This document shows, in pieces, positions 17,817 to 17,900 of a stretch of 17,900 bases of DNA; position 1 is the first letter of the stretch; every line of letters starts with the position of its first letter. Under the pieces are notes generated by a model. It worked only from the letters and a program-made list of their open reading frames with translations. It searched no databases and was not told where the DNA came from. The stretch comes from Deinococcus alpinitundrae (GTDB lineage: Bacteria; Deinococcota; Deinococci; Deinococcales; Deinococcaceae), in NCBI RefSeq assembly GCF_009982895.1, contig NZ_WXZL01000026.1, positions 35,368-53,267 on the forward strand, read 5' to 3'. Made by a program: the position numbers and the translations under genes.

Positions 17817-17900
17817 TTAGAATTCGTGATGAAGAAGTGCGTCCTGGACAGCATTGACCCGATCAATCTCTAGATAAAGCTCCGTAAGGCGCACGCCAGC
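17817..17900 (-). CDS. Possible 3' end of an unidentified minus-strand gene (cut by window edge)
   Basis: Reading in from the window edge, one minus-strand frame stays open for 27 codons and ends with TAA at 17819-17817. The residues (AGVRLTELYLEIDRVNAVQDA then LLHHEF) look like an amphipathic helix at a protein end. The other two minus frames and the plus frames have early stops. A 27-codon open frame is weak evidence and no family can be named. The 56 bases between it and the mfd stop show no clear hairpin. Confidence 0.35.
   Translation of the reverse strand, partial: AGVRLTELYLEIDRVNAVQDALLHHEF

Noticed and set aside
17761..17900. Terminator or small RNA behind mfd
   Set aside because: I could not find a stable stem followed by a T run on the plus strand; only a short minus-strand frame is open here.

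Overview
This looks like an ordinary chromosomal stretch from a Deinococcus species. The DNA is high in GC and the proteins have the character of that lineage: a TamB-like protein, a short Mfd, an atypical AAG-type glycosylase and a TPP-riboswitch-controlled ThiB. At least nine starts carry a -10 box (TANNNT or close) only 6 to 10 bases upstream of the start codon. That is the arrangement of leaderless transcripts, which are known to be common in Deinococcus. The genus call is an inference from these traits; there is no rRNA in the window.

Layout. Positions 1-4461 (minus) hold a compact block: Nudix hydrolase, gamma-carbonic-anhydrase-like protein, an unrecognised 409-aa protein and tsaB. These are joined by ATGA and GTGA overlaps and a 3-base gap. 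After 90 bases comes the start of a large TamB-like gene with its own promoter, cut by the window edge. A 68-aa orphan gene (4560, plus) is divergent from the Nudix gene. Positions 4773-7800 (minus) are a two-gene unit: an exported FecR-domain protein, then a membrane CHASE2-GGDEF protein. Divergent from it is an ABC-F ATPase (7901-9781, plus), whose stop overlaps the stop of a convergent 3-methyladenine DNA glycosylase gene (9778-10395, minus). A small, relatively AT-rich secreted-protein gene (10446, plus) is divergent from the glycosylase.

Positions 11090-13263 (plus) are a tight operon: rlmB, an aldose-1-epimerase-like gene and a methyltransferase-like gene. It converges on thiB (13273-14304, minus). 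thiB has a full TPP riboswitch and an intrinsic terminator ending directly at the ATG. Divergent from it is mfd (14629-17760, plus). The last bases may hold the 3' end of another minus-strand gene.

Functional themes are DNA repair (Mfd, AAG glycosylase), translation quality (TsaB, RlmB, ABC-F), envelope and signalling (TamB-like, FecR/CHASE2-GGDEF) and thiamine uptake. I see no phage, transposon, CRISPR array, tRNA or rRNA, and no clear novel defence system. The most interesting material is regulatory: the run of leaderless promoters, the riboswitch/terminator design at thiB, and several short symmetric elements in promoter gaps.
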